64,000 bases of DNA from Paenibacillus caseinilyticus (GCF_027533645.1 NZ_JAQAGY010000028.1:27912-91911), one strand, 5' to 3'; shown: positions 37,157-45,687, numbered from the stretch's first letter. Translations and numbers: made by a program. Notes: generated by a model not told the origin, from the sequence alone.

Positions 37157-37213
37157 CAAGACGCCGGAGTTATCCCAGTAGCGATAATCAGCGCGGTCGT
37201 GTGCCACGTGGAA

Positions 37214-37247
37214 CAAAAAAGGTGCCCCTCCATTAAGGAGAAGCACC
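37214..37247 (-). terminator. Intrinsic terminator after glyA
   Basis: GGTGCTTCTCC pairs with GGAGGGGCACC around TTAAT, followed by TTTTTTG on the minus strand, 25 bp past the glyA stop. It ends the rpiB-ywlG-glyA unit. Confidence 0.9.
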
Positions 37248-37271
37248 GGTGTGAGCCTTAATAAACCGATT

Positions 37272-38519
37272 CTAGTAGCCGAGACCCGCATACAACGGGA
37301 ACTGAGCCGTAAGGTCTTTGACCATGCCCCGCACTTTCTCGTGCACTGCTTCGTCAGCAGGGTTCTTCAGAGTGAGGGAGATGATCTTCGCGATCGTCTT
37401 CATCGCTTCCTGGTCCATACCGCGGGAGGTAGCAGCAGGCGTGCCTACACGGATACCGCTCGTTACAAATGGGGAAGTAGGGTCGAACGGAATCGCGTTC
37501 TTGTTGACCGTTACACCAACTTCGTCGAGCAGATGCTCGGCGTCTTTGCCGCTGATGTTCAGATTGCGCAGGTCGATCAGCATCAGGTGGTTGTCGGTAC
37601 CGCCGGACACAAGATTGATGCCTTCAGCCGTCAGGGCATCAGCCAGCGCTTTCGCATTGTCGACAACGTTCTGCGCGTAGGTTTTGAATTCCGGCTGCAG
37701 AGCTTCGCCGAATGCTACGGCTTTGGCTGCAATCACATGCATCAGAGGACCGCCTTGGGAGCCCGGGAAGACCGCCTTGTCAATCGCTGCTGCCCATGGC
37801 TTACGGCACAGGATCATACCGCCGCGAGGACCGCGGAGCGTCTTGTGGGTAGTCGTCGTCACGAAGTGGGCGTGCGGCACCGGATTCGGGTGCAGGCCTG
37901 CCGCAACGAGACCGGCGATATGCGCCATATCGACCATGAAGAGCGCGCCCACATCGTTGGCGATGGAAGCAAGCGCTTCGAAATCGATCGTCCGCGGATA
38001 AGCGGAAGCGCCTGCTACGATCAGGCGCGGCTTATGCTTGAATGCCGCTTTGCGGACATCGTCGTAGTCAATGCGGGAATCTTTCTCCGTTACGCCATAA
38101 GCTACGAAATTGTACAGAATACCGGAGGCATTCACCGGGGAACCGTGCGTCAAGTGACCGCCGTGAGACAGGTTCATACCCAGGATCGTTTCGCCCGGCT
38201 TCACTGCCGCCAAGTATACGGCCATGTTGGCCTGTGCGCCGGAGTGCGGCTGCACGTTCGCATGCTCGGCGCCGAACAGTTCTTTCGCGCGGTCGCGTGC
38301 GATATCCTCCACGATGTCGACGTATTCACAGCCGCCATAGTAGCGTTTGTTCGGATAGCCTTCGGCGTACTTGTTCGTCAGAACCGTACCCATCGCCTGC
38401 AGCACCGCTTCCGATACGAAGTTCTCAGAAGCGATCAGTTCGATTTTGTCGCGCTGGCGGCCGAGCTCGAGGTTCATGGCCTCGACGATTTTGGGGTCTT
38501 GTTTACGCAGTTGTTCCAT
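37272..38519 (-). CDS. glyA: Serine hydroxymethyltransferase
   Basis: A 415-residue PLP enzyme that converts serine and tetrahydrofolate to glycine and 5,10-methylene-THF, the main one-carbon source for purines and thymidylate. The PLP-lysine lies in VTTTTHKTLRGPRGG; IASENFVSEAVLQAMGT and PNKRYYGGCEYVD are the N-terminal signatures. It is the third gene of a unit whose leader holds a ZTP riboswitch, a known regulatory partner of glyA. A terminator follows directly. Confidence 0.97.
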   Translation of the reverse strand: MEQLRKQDPKIVEAMNLELGRQRDKIELIASENFVSEAVLQAMGTVLTNKYAEGYPNKRYYGGCEYVDIVEDIARDRAKELFGAEHANVQPHSGAQANMAVYLAAVKPGETILGMNLSHGGHLTHGSPVNASGILYNFVAYGVTEKDSRIDYDDVRKAAFKHKPRLIVAGASAYPRTIDFEALASIANDVGALFMVDMAHIAGLVAAGLHPNPVPHAHFVTTTTHKTLRGPRGGMILCRKPWAAAIDKAVFPGSQGGPLMHVIAAKAVAFGEALQPEFKTYAQNVVDNAKALADALTAEGINLVSGGTDNHLMLIDLRNLNISGKDAEHLLDEVGVTVNKNAIPFDPTSPFVTSGIRVGTPAATSRGMDQEAMKTIAKIISLTLKNPADEAVHEKVRGMVKDLTAQFPLYAGLGY

Positions 38520-38590
38520 AGTGGAATTCCTCCCTAAGATTGATTAAATATAACGATTTATATAATTTCAGTTCCCCGGACAAGTCCGGG

Positions 38591-39208
38591 TCATCTGCAG
38601 TTGTCGTTCACCTGCGGAGGCTCCGCCGTATAGACGGCCCTGGCTCCTCCGATCAGCTTGGGCCTGGTGAAGGCCATGGTCACGTGCGCGTCCCCGAGCT
38701 GCCGGACGGAAGGCCGGACGGGTACAGCCACGCGTCTGAGGTGCATGCCGATCATCGTATCGCCGATATCGAGGCCCGCATGCGCCTGTACCTCCTCAAC
38801 CACCACAGCTTCGTGCAGTAGCCGGTAAGCATGCGCCGCCATCGAGCCTCCTGCCCGTGGAGCCGGAATGACGCCGACTTCTTCCAGCCGGTAACGTTCC
38901 GCCGCTTCCCGCTCCAAGACAAGTGCACGGTTCAAATGCTCGCAGCACTGAAAGACCGGATAGAAACCCGATTCCGCCCGGACCGCTTCCACCGCCTCAT
39001 AGATCTGTTGAGCGACTTCGCCGCTTCCCGCCGTACCAATCCGGTGCCCGAGCACTTCGCTGGTGCTTGTCCCGATCACCAGCAGCTGCCCGGGCTTCAC
39101 GCCGCCCGCCTGAACCAGTTCCCGAAGAATCCGCTCCACCTGCGGGCGCAGGGCGGTCAGAAGGGATGCTCCGCCATCTTCCTGCTTTGCCGAATGCTCC
39201 TCTGTCAT
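38591..39208 (-). CDS. ywlG: YwlG-type UPF0340 protein
   Basis: A 205-residue protein of the UPF0340/TIGR01440 family (YwlG in B. subtilis). GQLLVIGTSTSEVLGHRIGT, QCCEHLNRALVLEREAAERY and the VNDNCR C-terminus are conserved. The function is unknown to me; the fold is reported as Rossmann-like. It lies between rpiB and glyA as in B. subtilis, with gaps of 39 and 71 bp, so it is likely co-regulated by the ZTP riboswitch. The start ATG follows GGACGGGAG. Confidence 0.88.
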   Translation of the reverse strand: MTEEHSAKQEDGGASLLTALRPQVERILRELVQAGGVKPGQLLVIGTSTSEVLGHRIGTAGSGEVAQQIYEAVEAVRAESGFYPVFQCCEHLNRALVLEREAAERYRLEEVGVIPAPRAGGSMAAHAYRLLHEAVVVEEVQAHAGLDIGDTMIGMHLRRVAVPVRPSVRQLGDAHVTMAFTRPKLIGGARAVYTAEPPQVNDNCR

Positions 39209-39247
39209 CTGCTCCCGTCCTTTCGTTCGTGCGGACCGTGTGCTCCC

Positions 39248-39706
39248 TTACGGGTGCAGCGCGTACTTGTCTTCAATTGCTTTGACCTTGTTGATCCGGC
39301 CCACGTGGCGCTCGCCGTTCGAGAATTCCGTCTCCAGCCAGATCTTCACGATTTCCTGAGCTACACCAGGACCGACAACGCGTTCACCGAGTGTAAGCAC
39401 GTTCGTATCGTTGTGCTCCCGGGTCGCCTTGGCGGAGAACAGATCATGAACCAGCGCACAGCGGATGCCCGGCACCTTGTTCGCCGCAATCGTCATTCCG
39501 ATGCCCGTACCGCAGATGAGAATCCCCTTATCCGCTTCGCCGGATACAACCTTCTCGCATACCTCAAGCGCATAGTCCGGATAATCCACCGAATCGCCGC
39601 AGGAGCATCCGAAATCCTCCACCTCATGGCCCAGCGCCTCCAGGATCGGCTTTAATTCGTCCTTCAGCCGGTACCCCGCGTGGTCTGCACCCATAGCAAT
39701 TTTCAT
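39248..39706 (-). CDS. rpiB: Ribose 5-phosphate isomerase B
   Basis: A 152-residue LacAB/RpiB-family isomerase that interconverts ribose 5-phosphate and ribulose 5-phosphate. H9 and D8 (GADHAGYRLK), C65 in GILICGTGIGMTIAANKVPG and the HNDTNVLTLGERVVG block form the active site. The ATG at 39706 follows GGAGG by nine bases. As the first gene after the ZTP riboswitch terminator it is directly exposed to that switch, linking PRPP precursor supply with folate status (inference). Confidence 0.94.
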   Translation of the reverse strand: MKIAMGADHAGYRLKDELKPILEALGHEVEDFGCSCGDSVDYPDYALEVCEKVVSGEADKGILICGTGIGMTIAANKVPGIRCALVHDLFSAKATREHNDTNVLTLGERVVGPGVAQEIVKIWLETEFSNGERHVGRINKVKAIEDKYALHP

Positions 39707-39766
39707 CCTTCGTCGCCTCCTCGCATTGATCCCATTCATTATACCGCACTCGCGCCACAAAAAGAA

Positions 39767-39810
39767 AAAGAGCCGAACGCACGCGGAAATCCGCTGTTGC
39801 GCAGCTCTTT
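39767..39810 (-). terminator. Riboswitch-controlled terminator upstream of rpiB
   Basis: On the minus strand AAAGAGC (39810-39804) pairs with GCTCTTT (39773-39767); inner stems GCGGA/TCCGC and CGCA/TGCG fill the loop, and TTTTTCTTTTT follows. The first arm begins right after the conserved CCTGGGC of the aptamer, so terminator formation and P3 folding should compete. Confidence 0.88.
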
Positions 39811-39882
39811 GCCCAGGCGACCGGCCGTATGTCCCGATGCTCCACTGTGGTTATACCCACTCGTCGCCAGTTACATCGGGTC
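39811..39882 (-). promoter_or_regulatory. ZTP (pfl-motif) riboswitch aptamer
   Basis: Minus strand. P1 CCCGATG (39880-39874) pairs with CATCGGG (39839-39833); then come the conserved ACTGGCG, P2 GTGG/CCAC around GTATAA (39860-39847), GTGGAGC, and the downstream P3 domain GGCCGGTCGCCTGGGC (39826-39811). These are the hallmarks of the ZTP/ZMP-sensing pfl RNA, which reports 10-formyl-THF shortage. With the terminator behind it, it should switch rpiB-ywlG-glyA on when ligand is bound (known behaviour of the class). Confidence 0.9.
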
Positions 39883-39899
39883 CTTCGTATCTGTTATTC

Positions 39900-39928
39900 A
39901 TCATAACGTAAATGGCCTGTGGCTGTAA
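39900..39928 (-). promoter_or_regulatory. Sigma-A promoter of the ZTP riboswitch
   Basis: Minus strand: TTACAG (39923-39928), 17-bp spacer, TATGAT (39900-39905). Transcription would begin about 12 nt before the aptamer. The -35 is weak. 39929-39989 holds GC-rich repeats but no gene. Confidence 0.5.
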
Positions 39929-39989
39929 AGCCCCATTTGGGAGGAACGGGCCCTTCCAGGCCCTCCGCCGGCCAACACGATAACGATGT

Positions 39990-40574
39990 TTACTGCACAG
40001 CTTTCAGTTTGGATGCCAGCTTGCGCAAGCAGTCCTCAATCTCAGCCGCACATTCTTCGTAGACCCGCAGAGGTCCGCCGAAAGGATCCACGATATCCGG
40101 ACTCGGCATCTCCTGCTGCAGCTGCCGCACCCGCGCCCGTTCTTCCTCCGTAATTTCCCCGGAGAGCGCCTGCTTCAGCTGCAGATCCGTCACCAGACTT
40201 TCGATCTCCGCACGCTTGCCGGCCACTACAGGATCGTCCTGCACATACTCTTTGAGCGTATACACTTTGTCGACGGCTTCCGGATACAGCTGGATGGTAT
40301 GCCGCTTATGGCTGGAGGTCATCGTCAGAACAAGATCCGACCAGTCGATGGAAGCCTGGTTCAGGTAGCTCGAAACGGACGGCAGACTGCAGCCCTTCGC
40401 TTCCAGTACAGCAGCGGCATGAGAAGATGCCGGCGTCCCTTCCATGGCCGCTACTCCGGCTGAACGGACTTCCAGGCCCGCAAGCCCTTCATCCGCGGCA
40501 ATCCGGCGCATCAACCCTTCTGCCATAGGGCTTCGGCACGTATTGCCTGTACAAACGAACAAAATCCGCTTCAT
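39990..40574 (-). CDS. ywlE: Low-molecular-weight phosphatase, YwlE (protein-arginine phosphatase) type
   Basis: A 194-residue enzyme. The P-loop is VCTGNTCRSPMAEG with nucleophile C8, R14 and a Thr at position 12; Thr instead of Ile at this place is the specificity mark of arginine-phosphate phosphatases that counter McsB. The general-acid Asp is in VDPFGG (D163). About 45 residues (112-159, rich in Glu and Leu) lie between TLKEYV and DPFGG, where B. subtilis YwlE has only a few, explaining the greater length. Same place next to rpiB and mntP as in B. subtilis. Activity on arginine phosphate is inference from the Thr. Confidence 0.87.
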   Translation of the reverse strand: MKRILFVCTGNTCRSPMAEGLMRRIAADEGLAGLEVRSAGVAAMEGTPASSHAAAVLEAKGCSLPSVSSYLNQASIDWSDLVLTMTSSHKRHTIQLYPEAVDKVYTLKEYVQDDPVVAGKRAEIESLVTDLQLKQALSGEITEEERARVRQLQQEMPSPDIVDPFGGPLRVYEECAAEIEDCLRKLASKLKAVQ

Positions 40575-40689
40575 GCGTATCCCCGCCTTTGTCGTCTATT
40601 TGTAGTGGTGCTTTACAATCATGGTCATCCTCTTGAATCTATGCTGCCTTACCTCTATATGCACCTTACTATGACTTTACCCCAATTCT

Positions 40690-40717
40690 ATTGTACCTCA
40701 AAACGCCCCAACATCAA
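40690..40717 (-). promoter_or_regulatory. Sigma-A promoter of ywlE
   Basis: Minus strand: TTGATG (40712-40717), 16-bp spacer, TACAAT (40690-40695), leaving a leader of about 110 nt in front of ywlE. Confidence 0.5.
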
Positions 40718-40749
40718 ATCGGGCTAGCTTCAGCCGGTCACGGGGCGGG

Positions 40750-41313
40750 TTACAGCAGAAACTTCAGACCGAATGCCATCAGGATGACGCCGCCCAGCAT
40801 CTCCCCGTATTCGCCGATCCATTCTCCCACATGCCTTCCAAGCAGCAGGCCGATCACGGACATGAGGCCTCCCGCCGCGCCGAACATTCCAATAGTGAGC
40901 AGCACATCGCCGGAGAACATCCCGAGCGATACGCCTACGGAGAACGCATCAATACTGACGCTGAGCGAGAACAGCAGAAGACCGAGGAAGGAGCGGTGGT
41001 CATATGGACGTTCTTCACCCGGGCGCAGCGAGCTGTAGATCATGTGTCCGCCCAGCAGGAGGAGGAGCAGTCCGCCGCACATCGTGGCGACTTTGCCGAG
41101 CAGTATTGAGATATATCCGCCCATCCACATGCCGCCGAGAGGCATGAGAACGTGAAACAGCGCCGTGACGCTACTAATCTTCAGAATATCGAGTTTACGG
41201 ATGCCTTTCATGCCAAGTCCGAGTCCAAGCGAAAGCGCATCGAGCCCAAGCGCCAGTGCCATCAGCCCGATCGAAATGATTTGGCCCCACATGAGAGGCG
41301 ATGACAACGCCAT
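40750..41313 (-). CDS. mntP: Putative manganese efflux pump MntP
   Basis: A 187-residue membrane protein with six predicted helices. The two inverted-repeat halves each contain the Asp-bearing motif: LGLDALSLGLGLGMKG in helix 1 and SVSIDAFSVGVSLGMF in helix 4, the conserved acidic sites of MntP. ATG at 41313 follows GGGGGTAGGGG. No yybP-ykoY manganese riboswitch is visible in the 90 bp upstream, unlike in many mntP genes. Position between tsaC and ywlE matches ywlD of B. subtilis. Confidence 0.88.
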   Translation of the reverse strand: MALSSPLMWGQIISIGLMALALGLDALSLGLGLGMKGIRKLDILKISSVTALFHVLMPLGGMWMGGYISILLGKVATMCGGLLLLLLGGHMIYSSLRPGEERPYDHRSFLGLLLFSLSVSIDAFSVGVSLGMFSGDVLLTIGMFGAAGGLMSVIGLLLGRHVGEWIGEYGEMLGGVILMAFGLKFLL

Positions 41314-41403
41314 GCTTCCCCTACCCCCTGTCCTATTCCTAACCATCCTATGCGGACAAGGGGGAAATCATGACTTGTCTCCTTCACCGGTAGGGCCTCT
41401 CCG

Positions 41404-42480
41404 TCAGACGGTTAGGGTACGCCCGCCCGCAGCTTTGCGCAGACGGTTCATGACCGCTGCACCAATGCCCGTCTCCGGGCAGGCTTCGGCCGCAATGAAG
41501 GTGACTCCGGCTTCATCGAAGCTTCTCAGAGCGTCATACAGTCCGCGGGCAACGGATGCCAGATCTGCGATTCGCCCGCTGACGGCAACGTGATCGGCAT
41601 GGAACCGCTCCGCATGCTCGGCATAAGTGAACACACCCGTTCGTTCGCCCCGCTGCCTCGCCGCATCCAGTTCCGCCTGAATGCGGGCATGCTTCTGGGC
41701 CAGGTCGCTGCCCTGCACGAGCAGCATGGCCCCTTGCGGTGCGTAATGGGCATACTTCATGCCAGGCGCCCGGGGCGCTTCCGGTCCGGACAGCCCCTCG
41801 CCTTCCGCGGCAGCAGTACCGATCACCGGCACGCCAGGCAGCGCCGCTCGCAGTTCGGCCGACGTCACGCCGCCGGGACGCAGAATATGCAGCGCTCCGC
41901 CCGTGTATTCGACGACGGTCGATTCGAGCCCGACTCCGGCTTCCCCGCCGTCCACGATCCCGCCGATACGGCCGCCGAGGTCCTCGAGCACGTGGGCCGC
42001 CCGGGTCGGGCTCGGCCGGCCCGACCGGTTCGCGCTTGGAGCGGCTACCGGGCAGCGCGCCGCCGCGATCAGTGCCCGTGCGACCGGATGGTCCGGCATC
42101 CGGACGCCCACGGTAGACAGGCCCGCCGTCACCAGGGGTGACAGCACGCCGGGCCTCACCGGCAGCACCACGGTGAGCGGACCGGGCCAGAATGCATCGA
42201 GCAAACGCGAAACGGCCTCCTCGGGCGGAGCCGTAAGCTCCTCCAACTGAGACCGTTCTGCGATATGCACGATGAGCGGATTATCGGAAGGCCTGCCCTT
42301 GGCCGCGAAGACGGCAGCGACCGCTTCCGTACGCCGGGCATCGGCGCCGAGGCCGTAGACGGTCTCCGTAGGGAAGGCTACCGTCCCGCCCTCCCTCAGG
42401 AGAGAAGCCGCCTCCGCCAGCTCTGCCGGCACGATCTCTTCCCCCTCGACTTTCCATTGTTTCGTTGTCATCGACATCAT
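41404..42480 (-). CDS. tsaC: Threonylcarbamoyl-AMP synthase (Sua5/YwlC)
   Basis: A 358-residue enzyme that makes threonylcarbamoyl-AMP from threonine, bicarbonate and ATP for the t6A tRNA modification. The YrdC domain (about 18-210) has GGTVAFPTETVYGLGADA, the KGRPSDNPLIVHI nucleotide motif and PSANRSGRPSPT; the C-terminal SUA5 domain (about 235-358) follows after APGMKYAHYAP. Two-domain length is typical of Sua5. The exact start among several ATG codons at the N-terminus is uncertain. Confidence 0.93.
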   Translation of the reverse strand: MMSMTTKQWKVEGEEIVPAELAEAASLLREGGTVAFPTETVYGLGADARRTEAVAAVFAAKGRPSDNPLIVHIAERSQLEELTAPPEEAVSRLLDAFWPGPLTVVLPVRPGVLSPLVTAGLSTVGVRMPDHPVARALIAAARCPVAAPSANRSGRPSPTRAAHVLEDLGGRIGGIVDGGEAGVGLESTVVEYTGGALHILRPGGVTSAELRAALPGVPVIGTAAAEGEGLSGPEAPRAPGMKYAHYAPQGAMLLVQGSDLAQKHARIQAELDAARQRGERTGVFTYAEHAERFHADHVAVSGRIADLASVARGLYDALRSFDEAGVTFIAAEACPETGIGAAVMNRLRKAAGGRTLTV

Positions 42481-42533
42481 CCTACTCTATATTCTCCGGG
42501 CGGCCTCCGTGATGCAGGCCTTCCGGGTGATCG

Positions 42534-43334
42534 TTACGCGAACCACGAGCCGATCTTCTGGAGCAGATCCCACAAGAAGAAGCGGACTTCCGGTTTGGCG
42601 GAAAGCGCGGCTCCCTCTTCGGAAGCGGAAGCCTGCGCCGTACGGCGCTGCTGGCCGGCTGCTTTTTCCGATGAGCCTTTTTCCGAGGAAATCTTGGCTG
42701 AGGCCATTTCCTTCGCGGATGCTTTGTTGCCAGCCGATGCGCTCTTGTCTACCTCTTCTTCCGCTGCAGCGGCATGAGCCGTGTTGTCCGGCTTCACCAC
42801 CATCTCGGAGTCAATGAAGCACAGGGGGGGGAACAGCACGCACCACCAATTCTGCCCTTCCGCCTCACCGATGGAGACGCGCAGCGCTTCGTAATCGCCG
42901 GCTGGGTACACTTCATTGCCATACATTTTCGTCGGGAACGGAACGACTCCCAGCTCCACATTGTAGTTATAATCAAAACCGTTCTTCCGGAGGGTGCCGC
43001 CGACCACCTCTCTGAGCTCAGGCAGATGGGCGCGCACGGCTTCTCTTGCCTCCTCGATGCCCTTTGGCTGTTCGACCCAGCCTTCCATCTCGGCGACGAT
43101 CGCGTCGCGAACCTCGCGTTTGACCCATTGGTCGGCGGGCGTATCGGAGTTGGCCAGGATTCGCAGACGGATGGACTCCTGCGGAATCTTCGCCCCAGTC
43201 TCCCCTGCCGCCGATTCCGCCGCATCGGCAGTAACCAGCATCACATTGGAGCGGTTCGACTCCCAGCAGGCCATCAGCACCATAAAGGCGAACAGCAGAT
43301 ACCCATACCGTTTCCACGACACCCGTTTGACCAT
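42534..43334 (-). CDS. spoIIR: Stage II sporulation protein R
   Basis: A 266-residue secreted signal protein made in the forespore that triggers SpoIIGA to process pro-sigma-E in the mother cell. A signal/anchor (about 9-26) is followed by the SpoIIR core: SIRLRILANSDTPADQWVKR, FDYNYNVELGVVPFPTKMYG and PAGDYEALRVSIGEAEGQNW with WWCVLFPPLCF. Residues about 185-245 are a low-complexity Ala/Ser/Glu/Lys insert before the conserved end PEVRFFLWDLLQKIG. A sigma-F promoter stands upstream. An 8-bp C-run encodes the PP of FPPL. Position near prmC and tsaC matches B. subtilis. Confidence 0.93.
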   Translation of the reverse strand: MVKRVSWKRYGYLLFAFMVLMACWESNRSNVMLVTADAAESAAGETGAKIPQESIRLRILANSDTPADQWVKREVRDAIVAEMEGWVEQPKGIEEAREAVRAHLPELREVVGGTLRKNGFDYNYNVELGVVPFPTKMYGNEVYPAGDYEALRVSIGEAEGQNWWCVLFPPLCFIDSEMVVKPDNTAHAAAAEEEVDKSASAGNKASAKEMASAKISSEKGSSEKAAGQQRRTAQASASEEGAALSAKPEVRFFLWDLLQKIGSWFA

Positions 43335-43381
43335 TGCAAGCAGCCCCTCTCGGAATCTATGACTCTATAAGTTCTAGTAGT

Positions 43382-43410
43382 CATTGTGTCCGAATCGCGA
43401 GAGTTTATAC
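43382..43410 (-). promoter_or_regulatory. Sigma-F promoter of spoIIR
   Basis: Minus strand: GTATA (43406-43410), 14-bp spacer, GGACACAATG (43382-43391), a match to the sigma-F pattern and about 47 bp upstream of the start. 43411-43553 holds a strong hairpin (GGCGGCCT/AGGCCGCC, near 43530-43555) with no U-run and no gene. Confidence 0.68.
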
Positions 43411-43553
43411 CTCAAGGCCTCAAGTCTGCAGCAAATGATCCATTTCTTCCGGAGCCTGCCGGGCACGGCTTCCTTTGCTGAAGAACAACCCAGCCGCCAT
43501 CCCTGCGGAATGACGGCCTCTCTTCCTGGCGGCCTCTAGCTCTCAGGCCGCCG

Positions 43554-44462
43554 CTAGATTCCTTTGCTGCTGCGGTAGGCGATGACATGCCGCTCGATGC
43601 CGGCCAGATCCGGCACGACCAGCACGCCGTCCCAATCGGCTGCCGCCTCCAGCAGACGACGCACCTCGGCGGCCTGCCCCTGGCCGACCTCGAAGCCGAC
43701 CAGCTGCGGCACCGCCGGCAGCTCCAGGAGTTGCACCGCCAGCCGGCGGTAAGGCTCGAGGCCGTCGGGGCCGCCGTAGAGCGCGGTGCGCGGCTCATGC
43801 AGCCGCACCTCCGGCTGCAGCCCCGCCTCATCCGAATCCGGGATATACGGCGGATTCGACACCACCAGATCGAGCGCGGTGCCCTGCTCGATCCAAGGGA
43901 GGAGCAGATCCCCTTCCACGAAGGTGATCCGCTCTTCCACTCCGTGGCGCACGGCATTGGCCTGCGCCACGTCGAGAGCCGCGCGCGAGATGTCCGAGGC
44001 CATCATGCGCCACGAAGGGCACTGCGCCGCCAGCGTCACGGCGATGGCGCCGCTGCCTGTGCCCACATCGGCCACAAGCGGGCCGCTACCGCCCTCGCCG
44101 GGACCCATCCACAGCTGCCGGCCGAGCCGGATGACCGCCTCGACCAGCAGTTCCGTCTCCGGCCGCGGGATGAGCACGGCCGGCGTCACCGTATAGGGGA
44201 GCCCATAGAACTCCTGCTCCCCGATAATATACTGCGCCGGCTCGCCCGCCGCTTTGCGCTCCAGCACCCGCTGCCACAGCGCCTCCCGCTCCTGCGGGAA
44301 CGGCTCCGGCCAGCGGAGCAGCAGACCGCTGCGGTTCTCGCCGAGAACATAGGCGAGCAGCCGCTCGGCGTTGGATTCCGGCTCCAGCACGCCGACCCCC
44401 GCCAAAAAAGAAGAAGCCTCAGCATAGGCTTCACGTATGGTTCTCCGCCGCTCATCAAGCAC
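43554..44462 (-). CDS. prmC: Peptide-chain-release-factor glutamine methyltransferase PrmC
   Basis: A 302-residue SAM-dependent enzyme that methylates the Gln of the GGQ motif in release factors. VADVGTGSGAIAVTLAAQCP is the SAM loop and LVVSNPPYIPDSDEA holds the catalytic NPPY. GTG at 44462 follows AAGGAG by nine bases and overlaps prfA by 8 bp; an ATG six bases upstream (44468) is too near the box. The prfA-prmC pairing supports the function. The 3' part is GC-rich with many Ala/Gly codons. Confidence 0.93.
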   Translation of the reverse strand: MLDERRRTIREAYAEASSFLAGVGVLEPESNAERLLAYVLGENRSGLLLRWPEPFPQEREALWQRVLERKAAGEPAQYIIGEQEFYGLPYTVTPAVLIPRPETELLVEAVIRLGRQLWMGPGEGGSGPLVADVGTGSGAIAVTLAAQCPSWRMMASDISRAALDVAQANAVRHGVEERITFVEGDLLLPWIEQGTALDLVVSNPPYIPDSDEAGLQPEVRLHEPRTALYGGPDGLEPYRRLAVQLLELPAVPQLVGFEVGQGQAAEVRRLLEAAADWDGVLVVPDLAGIERHVIAYRSSKGI

Positions 44463-45534
44463 CGGCATATTCTCCTTTTTCCATCTGTTCCGTCTGCGCG
44501 GCAATCGTCAAGGCCGAGACAATCTCGCCCATGTCGCCGTTCATGATGGCATCCAGACGGTGCAGCGTAAGGCCGATCCGGTGATCCGTCACCCGGCTCT
44601 GCGGGAAGTTGTACGTGCGGATCCGCTCGGAGCGGTCCCCTGTACCGACCTTGCTCTTCCGCTCGGCACCGTACTTATCCATCTCTTCCTGCTGCGCTTT
44701 ATCGAAGATCCGTGCCCGCAGCACCTGCAGAGCCTTCTCTTTGTTCGAGTTCTGCGACTTGCCGTCCTGGCACGTCGCCACGATACCCGTCGGGATATGC
44801 GTTACGCGTACCGCCGATTTGGTCGTGTTGACGGACTGCCCTCCGGCGCCGCTCGAACAGAACGTATCGACGCGGATATCGTTATCGTGGATTTCGATAT
44901 CGAACTCTTCCATCTCCGGCATCACGGACACCGTTGAAGTCGAGGTATGAATGCGCCCGCCGGACTCCGTTGCCGGGATCCGCTGTACGCGGTGTGCGCC
45001 GCTCTCGAACTTCAGCTTGCTGTAAGCTCCCTTGCCGTTAACCATGAAGATGATTTCTTTGAAGCCGCCGAGATCGTTCATGCTCACGTCCAAGACATCG
45101 ATCTTCCAGCCCTGCGTATCCGCATATTTGGTATACATGCGGTACAGATCTGACGCGAACAATGCCGCCTCGTCCCCGCCGGCTGCTCCGCGGATCTCCA
45201 CGATGACGTTCTTGTCGTCGTTCGGATCCTTCGGCATCATGAGCACCTTAATGCGTTCTTCGAGCTCGCTCTTGCGCTCTGTCAGTTCTTCGAGCTCCAT
45301 CTTTACGAGCTCTTTCATCTCGTCGTCGAGCTTCTCTGCCTGCATGGCGCGGGCAGCGTCATACTGCTCCGATACGCTCTTATATTCCATGTAGGAGTCA
45401 TACGTCTCTTGCAGGTCAGACTGCTCTTTCGAGAACTCCCTCAGCTTCTTCGAGTCCCCCGCAACATCGGGGTCGCAGAGCAGCTCGCTCAGTTTCTCGT
45501 AACGGTCCGCCAGTGCTTGTAGCCGGTCCAGCAT
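44455..45534 (-). CDS. prfA: Peptide chain release factor 1
   Basis: A 359-residue factor that ends translation at UAA and UAG. The GGQ loop is CSSGAGGQSVNTTKSAVRVT; its Gln is the substrate of PrmC, encoded next to it. The codon-recognition motif PATESGG (Pro-Ala-Thr-type tripeptide) appears in QRIPATESGGRIHTST. The start MLDRLQALADRYEKLSELLC is preferred because AAAGGGTG stands seven bases upstream; an ATG two codons earlier is also open. Confidence 0.96.
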   Translation of the reverse strand: MLDRLQALADRYEKLSELLCDPDVAGDSKKLREFSKEQSDLQETYDSYMEYKSVSEQYDAARAMQAEKLDDEMKELVKMELEELTERKSELEERIKVLMMPKDPNDDKNVIVEIRGAAGGDEAALFASDLYRMYTKYADTQGWKIDVLDVSMNDLGGFKEIIFMVNGKGAYSKLKFESGAHRVQRIPATESGGRIHTSTSTVSVMPEMEEFDIEIHDNDIRVDTFCSSGAGGQSVNTTKSAVRVTHIPTGIVATCQDGKSQNSNKEKALQVLRARIFDKAQQEEMDKYGAERKSKVGTGDRSERIRTYNFPQSRVTDHRIGLTLHRLDAIMNGDMGEIVSALTIAAQTEQMEKGEYAGA

Positions 45535-45687
45535 CGTCATTCACCCTTTCCCTTCATTTCCGTTTCGTTCGTATTCGTGCCCTAGGCCTTCTGCCTGACT
45601 ATGCTTTGCTGTCTGCTCCGCCGCCTTATGCTTTCTATATCGCTAAGGCGGCCCTACGTGTATGAAGTCCGGCTGCCATGGGCCCCG

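Noticed and set aside
39624..39860. 78-codon minus-strand frame upstream of rpiB
   Set aside because: It runs through the ZTP riboswitch and its terminator; structure explains the sequence better than coding.
41314..41403. yybP-ykoY manganese riboswitch ahead of mntP
   Set aside because: The gap is too short and lacks the conserved loop motifs.
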